Positions 10,609-21,277 of a DNA stretch of 64,000 bases are shown here, one piece after another. The DNA lies in contig CM074765.1 of assembly GCA_037355855.1 (NCBI GenBank), positions 4,278,001 to 4,342,000 on the forward strand, read 5' to 3'. This DNA is from Pseudo-nitzschia pungens. Taxonomy: Eukaryota > Bacillariophyta > Bacillariophyceae > Bacillariales > Bacillariaceae. The first letter of the stretch is position 1; each line of letters opens with the position of its first letter. The notes beneath the pieces are model-generated. The model was not told where the DNA came from and did no database searches. It was given only the letters and a program-made list of their open reading frames with translations. The translations under genes and the position numbers were made by a program.

Positions 10609-11455
10609 ACCGGGTGGAAGCAACAAACGCAAAGCCCATCAGCTCTTGTCGAAGGAGGACCAAGAAATGGCCTTGCTAGACGAGATTCTGGACCAGAAAG
10701 AACAAGAACGGGAAGAGGTTCGGCGCAAGCGAGCGGAGCGTCCTCCCATCGAAATCGCACGCTTTTTCGACGCCACCCAGGGAATTCCCGACGACGTGGT
10801 CGCCCACTGTTTCACCTACCTGGATCCGAAGGAACACGGCAAGCTCCTGGCCATCTCCAAGGCAACGGCCAAGTCGCTAAAGGATCGGCACGGGGTCTGG
10901 CGGCAGCTCTGCCCGAGCCACTGGGTGCTGCCCCGGCGTCCGAGAAAGCCCTGGCACGAGTTGTACCTGACCCGGCTGCAAAGGGAACACGAGCAGCACC
11001 AGAAAAGATGGGACGATCTACTCGTCAAGTGCTCGGCGGCATTGTTCAAGAGGGACGACCTGCAAAAGATCGAAAAAATCGTCGAAACCGCCGAGCGGGA
11101 ATTCGGCTTCGACCTCAACTACGCCAGCGGCGTCGTCTGCGAGCGGAATTCCATACTGAACCTCGCGGTCATCCACGGCCGGCACAAGGTGGTCCGCTGG
11201 CTGGTCGACACCAAGGGGGCCGACATCGAAACGTCCGACCGGGGGAATTTTACCCCGCTGCTCAACGCCGCCTGGTCCGGGGATCGGTGGCTGGTCCGGT
11301 ATTTTCTACAGAGGAGGTGCGATCGCAGCGTAGTGGGACTACAACACTACACCCAGGGCATTGCTCCTCCCGGGTTCCGGGGAAGGACGGCGGACGAGTG
11401 GGCCGTAAAAAGGGGGCATCCCGAGGTGGCGAAACTCATTCGGCTGGGACTGTGA
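10586..11455 (+). CDS. F-box-like ankyrin repeat protein
   Basis: 289 residues from ATG 10586. After a charged, coiled-coil-like Glu/Arg segment (about residues 20-55), residues 66-115 resemble an F-box: IPDDVVAHCFTYLDPKEHGK, then LLAISK and VWRQLCPSHWVLPRR. Residues about 185-289 contain ankyrin units: LNLAVIHGRHKVVRWLV, GADIETSDRGNFTPLLNAAW, and a degenerate last unit WAVKRGHPEVAKLIRLGL. F-box proteins recruit targets to SCF ubiquitin ligases; the ankyrin part would bind the target (inference). The chosen ATG lies inside the end of the preceding gene, whose stop is at 10606-10608. A true start could instead lie upstream after a +1 frame change, making a PDZ/F-box/ankyrin fusion. Confidence 0.75.
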   Translation: MGQPVTTRPGGSNKRKAHQLLSKEDQEMALLDEILDQKEQEREEVRRKRAERPPIEIARFFDATQGIPDDVVAHCFTYLDPKEHGKLLAISKATAKSLKDRHGVWRQLCPSHWVLPRRPRKPWHELYLTRLQREHEQHQKRWDDLLVKCSAALFKRDDLQKIEKIVETAEREFGFDLNYASGVVCERNSILNLAVIHGRHKVVRWLVDTKGADIETSDRGNFTPLLNAAWSGDRWLVRYFLQRRCDRSVVGLQHYTQGIAPPGFRGRTADEWAVKRGHPEVAKLIRLGL

Positions 11456-11836
11456 GTGCGAGAGGGGACCGACCGACCGGAACGGAACGGAACGGAACGG
11501 AACGGAAAAAAATATGATGAACCGGATAGGAGTGGATTAGATTGGATTGAATTGGATTGAATTGGATTCATCGCGTTAGGAGATTAAGTCATATTCTACA
11601 ATTGAACGGCGCTGATTCGTAACATAGTATGTAACGGACATTTATTGCGTGTACAAAGAATTTCCCAAAGAAATCGAAAACCATGTCTAAGCTACTATGA
11701 AGTCCCAGATATATTCTAGCTGCACTTATCCCCATCAGTGGATTATCTTTCTATCCGAATCAGCTTCGACCGACTGCTCCAATTATTCGATGCAAGCAAT
11801 ACCCCAAATGTCGGTCGGCATAACAGGTGTGTTGGT
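11456..11836. other. Tail-to-tail spacer with pentanucleotide arrays
   Basis: Lies between the 3' ends of the F-box/ankyrin and DUF4116 genes. It contains about six GGAAC units at 11477-11506 and an imperfect GGATT array at 11528-11570. Otherwise nothing recognised. Confidence 0.6.
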
Positions 11837-12920
11837 TCACTTTGCGCGGTGCTTCTTTTTTGGGTGACCTTGCTGGGCCACTTCTTGGGCAACGTTCTTC
11901 CTCTTCGCTTGGGCTTTGGAACCGCCCGTTCTGTGTTCGAGACGGTGTCTTGCAAGAGCAACAATGGATTTTCGTGATAAAAATCTTATGGCTCTCCTGG
12001 GAGACCGTAACAGAGCTGCAAGAACAATCTCGCCATTGGTGTCCCTCAGGTTGTCGGATGCGAATCGCAAGGCATTCGCATCTTGTTTGACAGCGCTCAA
12101 GACAACGTCCCTGTCCCCCCTCAGCTGTTCGGATGCGAATTGCAAGGAGTATCCAGCAATTCTGACAGCAGCCATGACGAAATTTCTGTCAGCCCTCAAT
12201 TCTGTGGATGCACATTCCAAGGCCCATCCAGTATTTCTGATAGCAGCCATGGCCACGTGTCTGTCGCCCCTCAACTCCACGGATGCCGAGAACAGCGCAG
12301 TTCCATTTGTTCTAACTGCAGCCAAGACCACTTCTCTGTCACCCCTCAACTCTTCCGATGCAAACGCCAAGGCATGTCCATATTTTTGTACAGTTGCCAA
12401 GACCACTTCCCTGTCAGCCCGCAACTCATTGGATACATGTTCAAAAGGAATTCTACTACCTCTGGCACAAGCCAAGACCACTTCCCTGTAAGCCCTTATC
12501 TGCTCGGATGCGCTCTTTAGAGCGGCTCCATTGTTTGCAACAGCTGCCAGTACCACTTCTGTGTCGTCCCGCAACTCCTGGGATGCACATACCAAGATCC
12601 GCCCATCGATTGCGACAACTGTCAATACCAATTCTCTGTCCCCCTTCAACTCTTCGGATGCATAGCTGAATGACCATGTATAGTTTCTGGCAGCAGCTAA
12701 TGACCACTTCTCTGTCTTGTTTTACAGCCGGGCCAAAATATTTCAGGGACATGCCGTATCGTGTCACCATTGCAATGGCAACATCTCTGTCCTCTAGCAA
12801 TGGAGAGAGATGTGGATGATTTCGTAGATAGATCAATGTGTTTTTGATGTACTCGTGTGTTGGTGGTGGGTGCATTTGAATACGGACCAAGATAGCCTGC
12901 TTCATTTCGTAACAGTTCAT
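11837..12920 (-). CDS. DUF4116 repeat protein, one frame break
   Basis: Starts at ATG 12920 and ends with the stop at 11837-11839. About eleven tandem units of roughly 25 residues follow the pattern DREVVLAAVxxxGxALxxASxEL, the signature of DUF4116 repeats, common in large protist families; function unknown. The C-terminus (about 40 residues) is Lys/Arg-rich and could be a nuclear localisation signal. Units 1-2 are in one frame and the rest in the next. A +1 step near 12684-12699 restores an uninterrupted array, joining QDREVVI to SYASEELKGDREL. This is either an indel in the sequence or a broken gene. The repeats are regular on both sides of the break, arguing against old decay. Confidence 0.75.
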
Positions 12921-13949
12921 ATTGCTTCTGTTTGTAATGGTTTGCAGATCAATGGGGAAATGATAGAAATAATAGTTATAAGGAATGCAATAGTTCAGAT
13001 TCGATTCTGTAACGTAATGTGATGTTAAAAGAATTTACCGGTATGTGTCTTATGTCCCATTCGAGAAAGGAAAATACTGTGGTAGTAATACTGTACGTAT
13101 CATACCATCGTATGAAAAACTGTTGCATAATGAATGAATCAATCATCCCATGACGCATGACCAAGAATCGTAAGTTACTCGTACGAGCAATGAATAATGC
13201 ACAGCGCTAAACCTTACTGTAGCTCGTGAAATGAGAGACTCACTCGTGACCCATTGCTTTCATGTTGTTCCCGGCCAGTACGTAAACCTTACGCCTACAC
13301 GTACGGTGATGGTACATGGTACGCACGTGGCCCTGCTTTCAGAAAGGGAAATAATACAGTTAAGGTTAAAGTTACCGTACCGGTATACTTCTATTTTTTC
13401 AAAATAAGGTTTAATTATTAGTACTAGTTCTTGTATTATGCAACAGAATAAAGTGACTGGGCTGGGCAGTTCATGTCTCTGCGTAGGCCTTGCATTACAA
13501 ACTGCTGATGTTACTATGAGTCCTGTTCAATACCGTATATGTCTAGTACTACTGCCACCGCCTGTAGTGCTACTAGTATTACTACTAATTTTCGAAGATA
13601 GAACTTTACTTGAGAACAGACGAGTACTCCAATGGTGAACAATTTTATCTATTCTTTGATTTGCACATTTTCCATTAGGGGCTTCACCATATTCCGGTAC
13701 TGGCCTTGTGAAGAAGACGGATTCACGCAAACAGGATTCAGTGTAGAATATCGACTGGGATTCGATAGATTCGATAGTCCAAAGAAGAATGAACAAGGAA
13801 ACTGAACTAGTTTGGGTTCTTCCGATCATGTTTATATGGAGAAGTATTGTTACATTAGAATACACACCAGCAGCACCCAAATCAGTATAGTGTTAAAATC
13901 CGATGGCGGATGAGGCAACGGGAATAAGTGAATCCAAAGCTTGCCAAAC
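12921..13949. other. Intergenic region
   Basis: No gene supported. Dispersed GTAAGGTTAC-type and ACTAGTACT-type words occur, for example around 13205-13385 and 13415-13575. Confidence 0.5.
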
Positions 13950-16838
13950 TCATTTGTCGCCGTCATCGTCGTCGCTCGCGTACGAGTACAATTCCACATC
14001 AAGAGAATAGGAAAAGGCGGAAAAGGTCTTGTCGATGACGTGGGTGGAATATCCCTGATCCGCACACCTCCCCCTGGAAATCGGAACCTTCTTTTTCCGC
14101 AGCACGGCTTGAAAAACGGGAACCACCAGGTGGGGTATGCAAAACTCTGCACACTCGTATCCCCCATCGTTTTCGTCGTTTCCACCGGCCAGCCATCGCA
14201 CAAAGGATCTCGAGGTGTCTTCGGCGGCAGCGACCACCAGGTTTCGTCGTCCCTCGTTGTTTTGGTCGTCATCGGTGCTGGTCAAAAAGGATGAGGCCGC
14301 TAGTTCGTCAATATCCACCGTGTAAAAAGATTTGCATCCGGTGTAGAAGGGCTCGGCATATAACTCGTTGGGTTTCGCCACGACTGTCACAAAGAGCGGA
14401 ACAACCAAGAGCACAAATAAGGCGAGTAATCCGCAGCAGACGGCCCTCCTCACGAATTTCCAGCGTCGGCTGCGGTTGTGATCGGGACAGGTCGACCGTT
14501 GCTCGTCCATGGTTTCGTAGTTGTTGCTGATGTTTCCATCGAAATTGCTGTATTCGCTTTCGGTGTTGACGGTGGTGGTAGCGGCCGAGAGGGCCGCGGA
14601 AGGAAAGTTCAGTGCCGTGCCGAAGGAGGTTTGGTGGTTGCCAGCATCGTTGTTTTTCGGAATCCGTGCTGCCCAATTCCATGGTGATCCCGCTCTTTTT
14701 GAGTACATTCATCATTGGGCCAGGGAGCCAGATGTCAAAGGTCCGGGCCATCTTGGCCATAATCCAGCCCGCAATGAATGCAGCCACGATCATGACCCAG
14801 CTGTTGAAGGGAAAGAATGTTACCACCAGAATAAACTCAAACAGAACGGCCCCGATCGATAAATAGGGCCGCACAAAAGAATTCCAGTAAAACGTCAGGT
14901 GAAATATCTGGAGTCCAATGAGGAGGGGAATCGCCGTTGTGCTGGCCCCTCGCCGGGGTGGCACCAGGCAATACGCAGCGTTGATGATCGTTGCCAGAAT
15001 GATAATGACCGTCACAAAGAGCCACGGACTCTTGAAGTCGTGGATCATTCGCTGCTCCAGACGTCGGATCCTGAAAAACAAGTAAAAAAGGGCAAGACCA
15101 AAGGTCAAGAGCCCACTCACCAAAAAGTTGCTGGTAAAGAGACGGATCCACTGATGTTCGTATACGATCAACGACGGGTTGTTGATTCCAAAGACGGAGA
15201 GGCCCAACGCGCTGGGACCGAGTGAGGGATTGTTGATCGGATGCGCAAAGCCCTCCTTGATCAGCATGGCGATGAGATAGACCGTGACACACAAGGAGTA
15301 GCCCGCGGTGACGGGATACTCTTCCATGGCGACCCGGAGGGACAACAAGCGTTTCTTGAGCGGACGTTTTTTTCCTCGTGTTGATCGACTCGCTGTCGTC
15401 CGCTCCCATCGCTGTGTTCCAAATTCCCTCCGAGTTCATGGTCGCAAAGACGTCCTCGTCGTCTACTTCGCTTGGTTGGAGGGAAGACTGGCGGCGAATC
15501 CGATGAAATACCAGGTAGCCGACGAGGCAGGACCCCATGGTAGCCGCGAGAAAGAAGGACCGGACGGCCGGTCGGGGCGACAGGGCAAGGTGATCCTCCT
15601 TGAATACTGAGGAAGCGAAGTCTTCGAAATTCTCTTCTTGGAGGGCATAGTACAGACCAAAGGAGCAGTGGCCCTCCGAATCCATCCAGAACGATTTGAC
15701 GTTGTGGTGTTTCTTTTGTATGTATTTCAAAGACTTTGTCAGTTCCTTGTACCATTGGTCTTCGAGGTCGTCGTCACCTTTGTTGTCGTCGTCGTTGTCG
15801 TCGTCGTCGTCGTCGCCACCGTTTACGTTTCCGTTCCCGCTCATGTATTGGTAATAAGTCAAACTGACCGGATCGTCCGTGTGAGAAACAAACCCCCATC
15901 GGTTCTTGTTGTTTCCTTTCCGCAGTATGTAATCCCACATCATGGTCGGATACTCCTCCGAATTCCTGTACTTGGCATAGGGAACGCCAATGCTGGACAG
16001 AATCGGTTGGGGATCCCAGTTGCTCAGAGCGTTGTTTCAGGAAATAGGACGGTGTCAGGTAGACGGGGGAGTCGGAAATGGCTGCCACCTGTGTGCCGCG
16101 ATTCCCAAAGTGGTTGTAGTGCCGGTGGAGGAGTGCCTGGACCACGGGAACGGCGGTTCCTCCGGCGGAGCATCCCGTGACGGCCGCGTGTCGGAGGCCC
16201 GGAAAGTTTGAAAAGATCCATTTCATAACGAATCTCAGGTTCTTGGCACCCATGTGATGGACTGTCCGGCTGTTGTCATTGTTACCACCTCCACCGTCGT
16301 CGTCAGCGTTATTGTTTTCGGTGTAGACCATGGTGTTGGATCCCAGGTGCACATCCTGGGTGCAATAGGGAACGATGATGGTGTTGTATTGTTGAAAGTT
16401 GACCTTGTCACCGAATTGGACACTGCAGAGCATGTTCGTCTGCTTGTTGTCTTGTCGCATCCCGTACTGAACTTCCTGACAAGATCGTCCCAGAGCATCG
16501 TCCATGTTCTCGTTTACATAGAGCATATCTTGTTGCCTTTCGCACGTGTCAGCGTCCCAACAGGCACCGCCTCCCATCAGCTCGATCAGCAAACGGTCCT
16601 TGTTGGCTGATTTTTGGGAGGGCTTGGAAAAGTAGAAGCAAAAGGGGGAACCATCGCCGCAGATTGGACCGTCCGGACTCGCGGTTGCTGCACTTCCATC
16701 GCCATCGACGCTCTCCCCAGAGAAGACGCTTTTCGGGCAGATTTTATAGAATTGATTAGGATTCAGCAAGTGCAGTGGCTTTGCGGCACTGACTGTGTAA
16801 GACACATCGTCGGGGGAATACCACGACGATGACGACAT
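13950..16838 (-). CDS. Pectinacetylesterase/Notum-like hydrolase fused to inactive rhomboid, three frame breaks
   Basis: From ATG 16838, the N-terminal 400 residues are a pectinacetylesterase/Notum family serine hydrolase: LIELMGGGACWD, the nucleophile motif VTGCSAGGTAVP, then SDSPVYL, and the His-Cys motif DSEGHCSFGLYYAL near 15630. A membrane helix follows (SFFLAATMGSCLVGYLVF). Next comes a rhomboid-like region of about six helices with NPSLGPSALGLSVFGINN and HQWIRLFTSNFL. The catalytic GxSG becomes RGASTTA, and the His residues of helices 2 and 6 are absent, so it is probably an inactive pseudoprotease. A last helix and a Cys-containing tail end at 13950. Frame changes, all +1, are needed near 16034, in the A7 run at 15367-15373, and near 14651-14690. 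The hydrolase assignment is firm; the fusion depends on the frame corrections. Confidence 0.65.
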
Positions 16839-18558
16839 TGCGACTGTCTCTACTGTTTGGAGATTATACTGATTGTCTCTGGAATGCAAAATGCAAATTG
16901 CAAAGTCGATCGTATCCCTACTGTACAAATATCGTATTCCGAATCAAAGATTCTCCTATTTTCCATTCGCTTTTTTAAGATGCTACGGTATCGGAGTGCC
17001 TGTATCAAAGTTATGTCGCAATTGTGCTTCTACTCCGATTTGGAGACCACTATTTCCTGATAGTAGTGTGCGTTTTCTCTAGCCTTTGGGCAGGGAGGAT
17101 GATCTCCTAGAAAGTAGGATGTGTGGTTGTGTTTACTGCACAAAAACAAATACTTTTCCAGAAAGACACATAAAAAATGGCGGCAACTCCTATGGAGGGG
17201 ACGAAATAACGTCCGCAGTTGCGCGAGATCGTTCAAATGGGGTCGACTCTTCCTCTCTCGCACTAAGATACCCGTACAACGAGAAAAGTGCTCGTACCAT
17301 ACTCGTAAAGGCTCGTAGACCGATTTTTTCAGTTCGCACGTGCACGACTAAGCTGAGCAGTTTCGATTTAAATTCGATAGTTGGTCGCACCCCGCCTTCG
17401 ATGCATAAGATACGCGTGCATCGCTGAAGAACAAGAAAGAGGAAGAATCATCGATAGTAAAAGAAATTCCCATTCATGTGACAGAACATAGTATGGAATT
17501 TTGTGAGATGCATCAATCACAAAATACCATAACTAATACAAGTAGTATTAAAATGAAACTCAGATAGATTCATCCGAACCCTCATGATAAAAGAAGCCGA
17601 AATTCTCTCACTGCACCTATTGCACTACCGGTAGGTAAGGTTACCTTATTGGATAGAGCATTCTGTTTTCAGAGATACCGGTACTAGTAAGGTTAACCTT
17701 ACTCATTGACTAGGAACGTACTGCACCACATGTACCGTACTTGTCCCAGGGACACGCTGTTTTCAATGTTTCTAAGACTGGCAAGCGTCTTTCATTTTCA
17801 ATGCATTCTACAACCATTCTTTCGACTCCAATGCTTGCATCCCTGGATGCCGTGCGACACTCGCCTCTGAATGATCGAGTGAATCCCCAACTGCTCCGAT
17901 GAACAACCAACTACAGGAGCGCTCCCAGTACTGGTACAGTTAAAGATGGGCTGTCGGAGAAAACTTCGCGTGATGCCCCAATTGGACCGATTTCTTTTGA
18001 TCCTCAACTCCTATTCCGGTGACTATCCATGCCAGCGCTGAAGTTCGGAACGAAACACACGACACGAATCCAACTGTACCCGCCTTGTACGTTTTCGAAC
18101 CATTCAAATCGATCCGACGAATGTGTCCCGTCGGTTCGTCGAGTCTTTCCGCAATTTTTTTGCGGTGGATCCATCTAGGAATCCAAAATTGACGAAACGA
18201 ATTGGCATCGAACTGTGGTAGCCGTCTTGCCTCGACTCCCGGCTAGATCGATTGCCTTTGATTCCGGATGGCGCCTACTTAGATTCGAAATGCAATTGGC
18301 GTTGCGTCCCATTCTCAAGCGAATGACTACCTGTCAGTGAGGTGCACAATCCCGTTGCTCCCGTTATGGTTGCTTGCATAAAGCGTAAGATTTTTGTTCC
18401 ATCACTGCCGCCATGAGCATCACAATGAACCTTTCTTTCATCACAAACCAAAGTAATCTACCTACAAACTAACGAACTAAAATCACAGGCGCATCATTGC
18501 CACGAAACAGACGGCCTCAGAGGCCTATCCACAGAAAACAACAGCAACGACAACCACA
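16839..18558. other. Divergent intergenic region
   Basis: Separates the minus-strand hydrolase gene from the plus-strand orphan gene, so it must hold both promoters. Short open frames (for example 17086-17427 plus, 17710-18007 minus) show no domain and are not called. A possible splice acceptor (AATCACAG) at 18483-18490 may end a 5'-UTR intron of the next gene; unproven. Confidence 0.45.
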
Positions 18559-20127
18559 ATGATATCACCGATTGGCATCCGGTCTCGCATCAATCAGGCT
18601 CGCAGGGACGCAGAGGCCATCGACACAGATGCCGAGAACCTTGTCTTTCCACCCGGTTCAACTCGCTTCGATGGGACCACCCCGCCGTGGAGCGATTTGC
18701 AACAAATCAAACAGGAGGCAAACGAGATGGCCATGTTGGTACCATTTCGCAACCTCTTTGTGCAACCCATCTCCAAGCCAATCAGTCATGAGTTTCCCGT
18801 AGTCTTTGACGAGAACGACCTTGCACCCGACGACGAATGCGAGGTCCATGCCAATGCTTGGACTCACACCGCGGCGGCGACAGCGACGACTACTACTACG
18901 ATCGAACGCAAACGGAGCGATGATACCTTTTCGCAACCTCGTTCCACGGCTTCTCTCCAATTCACCTCGTTTTCAAACTCATCGGAGAGGTTGTTCGACG
19001 CAAACTTTCCGGCGGCAACAACGCTTCGCGACGAGCCTTGGGCCGTCGACGAGAGCCAGGAGTACACCATCGAGCATTTCCACCGAATCATGAACCGCGA
19101 TCGCGCTGCTGCCATGGGCCAGTTTGCCCTTTTGTCGAGCGATGAGGAATCGGCAGAGAACAGCTCGAACCTTCCCCACTTTTCCTCGCAGGCAATTCCG
19201 GGCCAGTGGCCCGGGCCGTTGCTGGGGTCCAAAGATCTGCTGCCGGATGCTCCCTCGGGCATCTTGCTCGTGTTTGACCGCGTGCTGGACTGCATCGACC
19301 CGCACGGCGCGTCCAGCAAACCCCGGGACTTCGGATCGCTGGACGAGGACGACCTGAGCAGCTTGTGGTCCCTGGCCATGAGTCGATCCTCCCTGGTGAG
19401 GGAACTCGAGGCCGGCAGCACGTATTCCGGGACGACAGACGAGGACTGCAGCCTCGAGGTGCATCCCAAGGGCAACGGCTCCCGCTATCGGCTTGCCACA
19501 AAACGACGACCCATCCCGAAACCCGTCCCGCTGGAGGAGCTCCACGACACCTTTGACTGCATGTTTCCTTGCTGGGAGGATCCCTTGGCGGAGCGCTCGC
19601 GGCCCACCAAGAGCCTGCGGGATCTCGCGGCGGCCGACGTTGGGAGAAAACGAAAGTGGAAGAGCAAGAACCTCCCCCGACCCGGCGCTGCAGATGCGGT
19701 GGCAGTGGGACCCGGCGTCGTTACCACCTACCACTACACCGACGTGGAGCTCGTCAAGGCGACCAGCTGGAGAAGCAAGGGCAGCGAGCAAGGGCAATCG
19801 GAGGACGATGCACCCCGGTTTCGTGACTTTGGAGCGGAGTCACCGAACGCTCGTTCGTGCGAGAGCAGCCGGTTGCTGAAGCTTCACGATCCCGTACCGA
19901 TCGACGAGGCCGTGGTGGTGCGTGTCGCCAACGGCGACGAGAGCAGCAGCAGCAGCCTCTCGGAACTCTTTGACGGGCTGATGGTCTGGACGCCCTCGGA
20001 CCTGAAACAGGAGGAGGAGGACAACAACGACGAGGAGGAACTCGACGAGCTCGGCCGCATCCTGGACCGGACGTCGGTAACGGAGGAAACCAGCACGCTC
20101 AGTTACAGCAGTTGCACGTACTCATAG
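18559..20127 (+). CDS. Orphan protein, no recognised domain
   Basis: 522 residues in one uninterrupted exon from ATG 18559. No signal peptide or membrane helix is visible. It has a Thr/Ala run near residue 110, an acidic middle, LLSSDEESAENSS near residue 190, and a well-mixed central part including GILLVFDRVLDCIDPHG and ELHDTFDCMFPCWEDPLAE. A basic patch (VGRKRKWKSK) lies near residue 357. The C-terminal 60 residues are Glu/Asp/Ser-rich. The balanced composition and high coding GC relative to its flanks support a real gene. Function unknown; candidate lineage-specific nuclear or cytosolic protein. Confidence 0.7.
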   Translation: MISPIGIRSRINQARRDAEAIDTDAENLVFPPGSTRFDGTTPPWSDLQQIKQEANEMAMLVPFRNLFVQPISKPISHEFPVVFDENDLAPDDECEVHANAWTHTAAATATTTTTIERKRSDDTFSQPRSTASLQFTSFSNSSERLFDANFPAATTLRDEPWAVDESQEYTIEHFHRIMNRDRAAAMGQFALLSSDEESAENSSNLPHFSSQAIPGQWPGPLLGSKDLLPDAPSGILLVFDRVLDCIDPHGASSKPRDFGSLDEDDLSSLWSLAMSRSSLVRELEAGSTYSGTTDEDCSLEVHPKGNGSRYRLATKRRPIPKPVPLEELHDTFDCMFPCWEDPLAERSRPTKSLRDLAAADVGRKRKWKSKNLPRPGAADAVAVGPGVVTTYHYTDVELVKATSWRSKGSEQGQSEDDAPRFRDFGAESPNARSCESSRLLKLHDPVPIDEAVVVRVANGDESSSSSLSELFDGLMVWTPSDLKQEEEDNNDEEELDELGRILDRTSVTEETSTLSYSSCTYS

Positions 20128-21277
20128 TTCATCAATCAACAATCGTTGCGCTTTATGGTTTACTACGTAGTTCGGAAGCGCAATTCGAACCATATTCGGA
20201 CACTCGACTTGTGTAGCTGGATGTCGACCTTGCAGTTTCCACACTAAATGTTGCATTTCATTTCATTTTTGAGAGAAGGCTTTGACGCAAGTCGTTTCTT
20301 CGAGAAGAAACCTATAGTATTGATTGTTTACCCCTAACTACTGATACGTTTTCGTGGAAACCCAAACAAGAATATTGACGAAAATTGAGCGTACGTAGTC
20401 GTAAGATTACCTGGCACCGTTTCAATGTGCACCTTGGAGATGAAACGACAATTTTTTTAGTTGCATAGTGATGAGTAACTTACTGGTACGGTCAATTTTT
20501 CTTCGAGAGATGTCTCGAAGGAAATGACTTTTTTTCGTAAATTCCTGCTTCAAATATTGTATGGAAAGAGAGAGAGAGAGAGAGAGAGATGGAACACAAT
20601 GACCACTTTGTATTTGATTGATACTATTAGTAAGAACAAATTGCTCCTGATGATTCTTTCCGGAAAGAGAATCACAAAGGAAGCACGACTTTCATCATAC
20701 TTAAAATATTATTCGATTTGCTATGAATATAATCGCGTCATGCGAAAGCTGTTCTTGCAGAACACAAATGACCTTCAGCTATGTGAAGGCGAACCAAGCC
20801 AACGGTGTGTTTGCTGCCCTCAACAACACTGGACAATGATTTTGATACTGTGGAGCAGCAGTGTGTATTGCTTTGGCATTCATTCTATCGATGATCATCT
20901 TATATTCCTTACGAATAGAACTACGTGCGATGCGTCGTACTGTACGTGTACATACATTGGGTTGGTGACAAAAATAAGTAATTTACAACGCCTTTCGGGA
21001 TATTGCGCGGTACCAAGCCTAGCTTTCAGAGTTGGCTCGCCGCGTTCCACAACCCCAGACCTATGAGTGTATGAATGCATGCCAAACCCACTCACTCCAA
21101 CGGATGGAAATAAGGGTTCTGGTGTGCCAATGTGTGATATGATGTTTCTGTTCTGTCGAGTGTTGTCCTGTCAACTTGTCCTGCCCTATCGACTGCCGTG
21201 CCGTGCCATGCCCTGACCTGCCCCGTTCTGTCCCTACTTCACGGATTGCATTACGAAGTACATCACAAGTGATGTAA
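20128..21277. other. Intergenic region, convergent gene ends
   Basis: Lies between two 3' ends. An AG dinucleotide run at about 20567-20589 is the only clear repeat. The open frame at 20524-21066 has no domain and is not called. Confidence 0.5.

Noticed and set aside
17710..18007. Short minus frames with SSWGFTRSF and SNWGITRSF pieces
   Set aside because: Two similar pieces suggest a small duplication or element remnant, but they are too short and frame-broken to call a gene or family.
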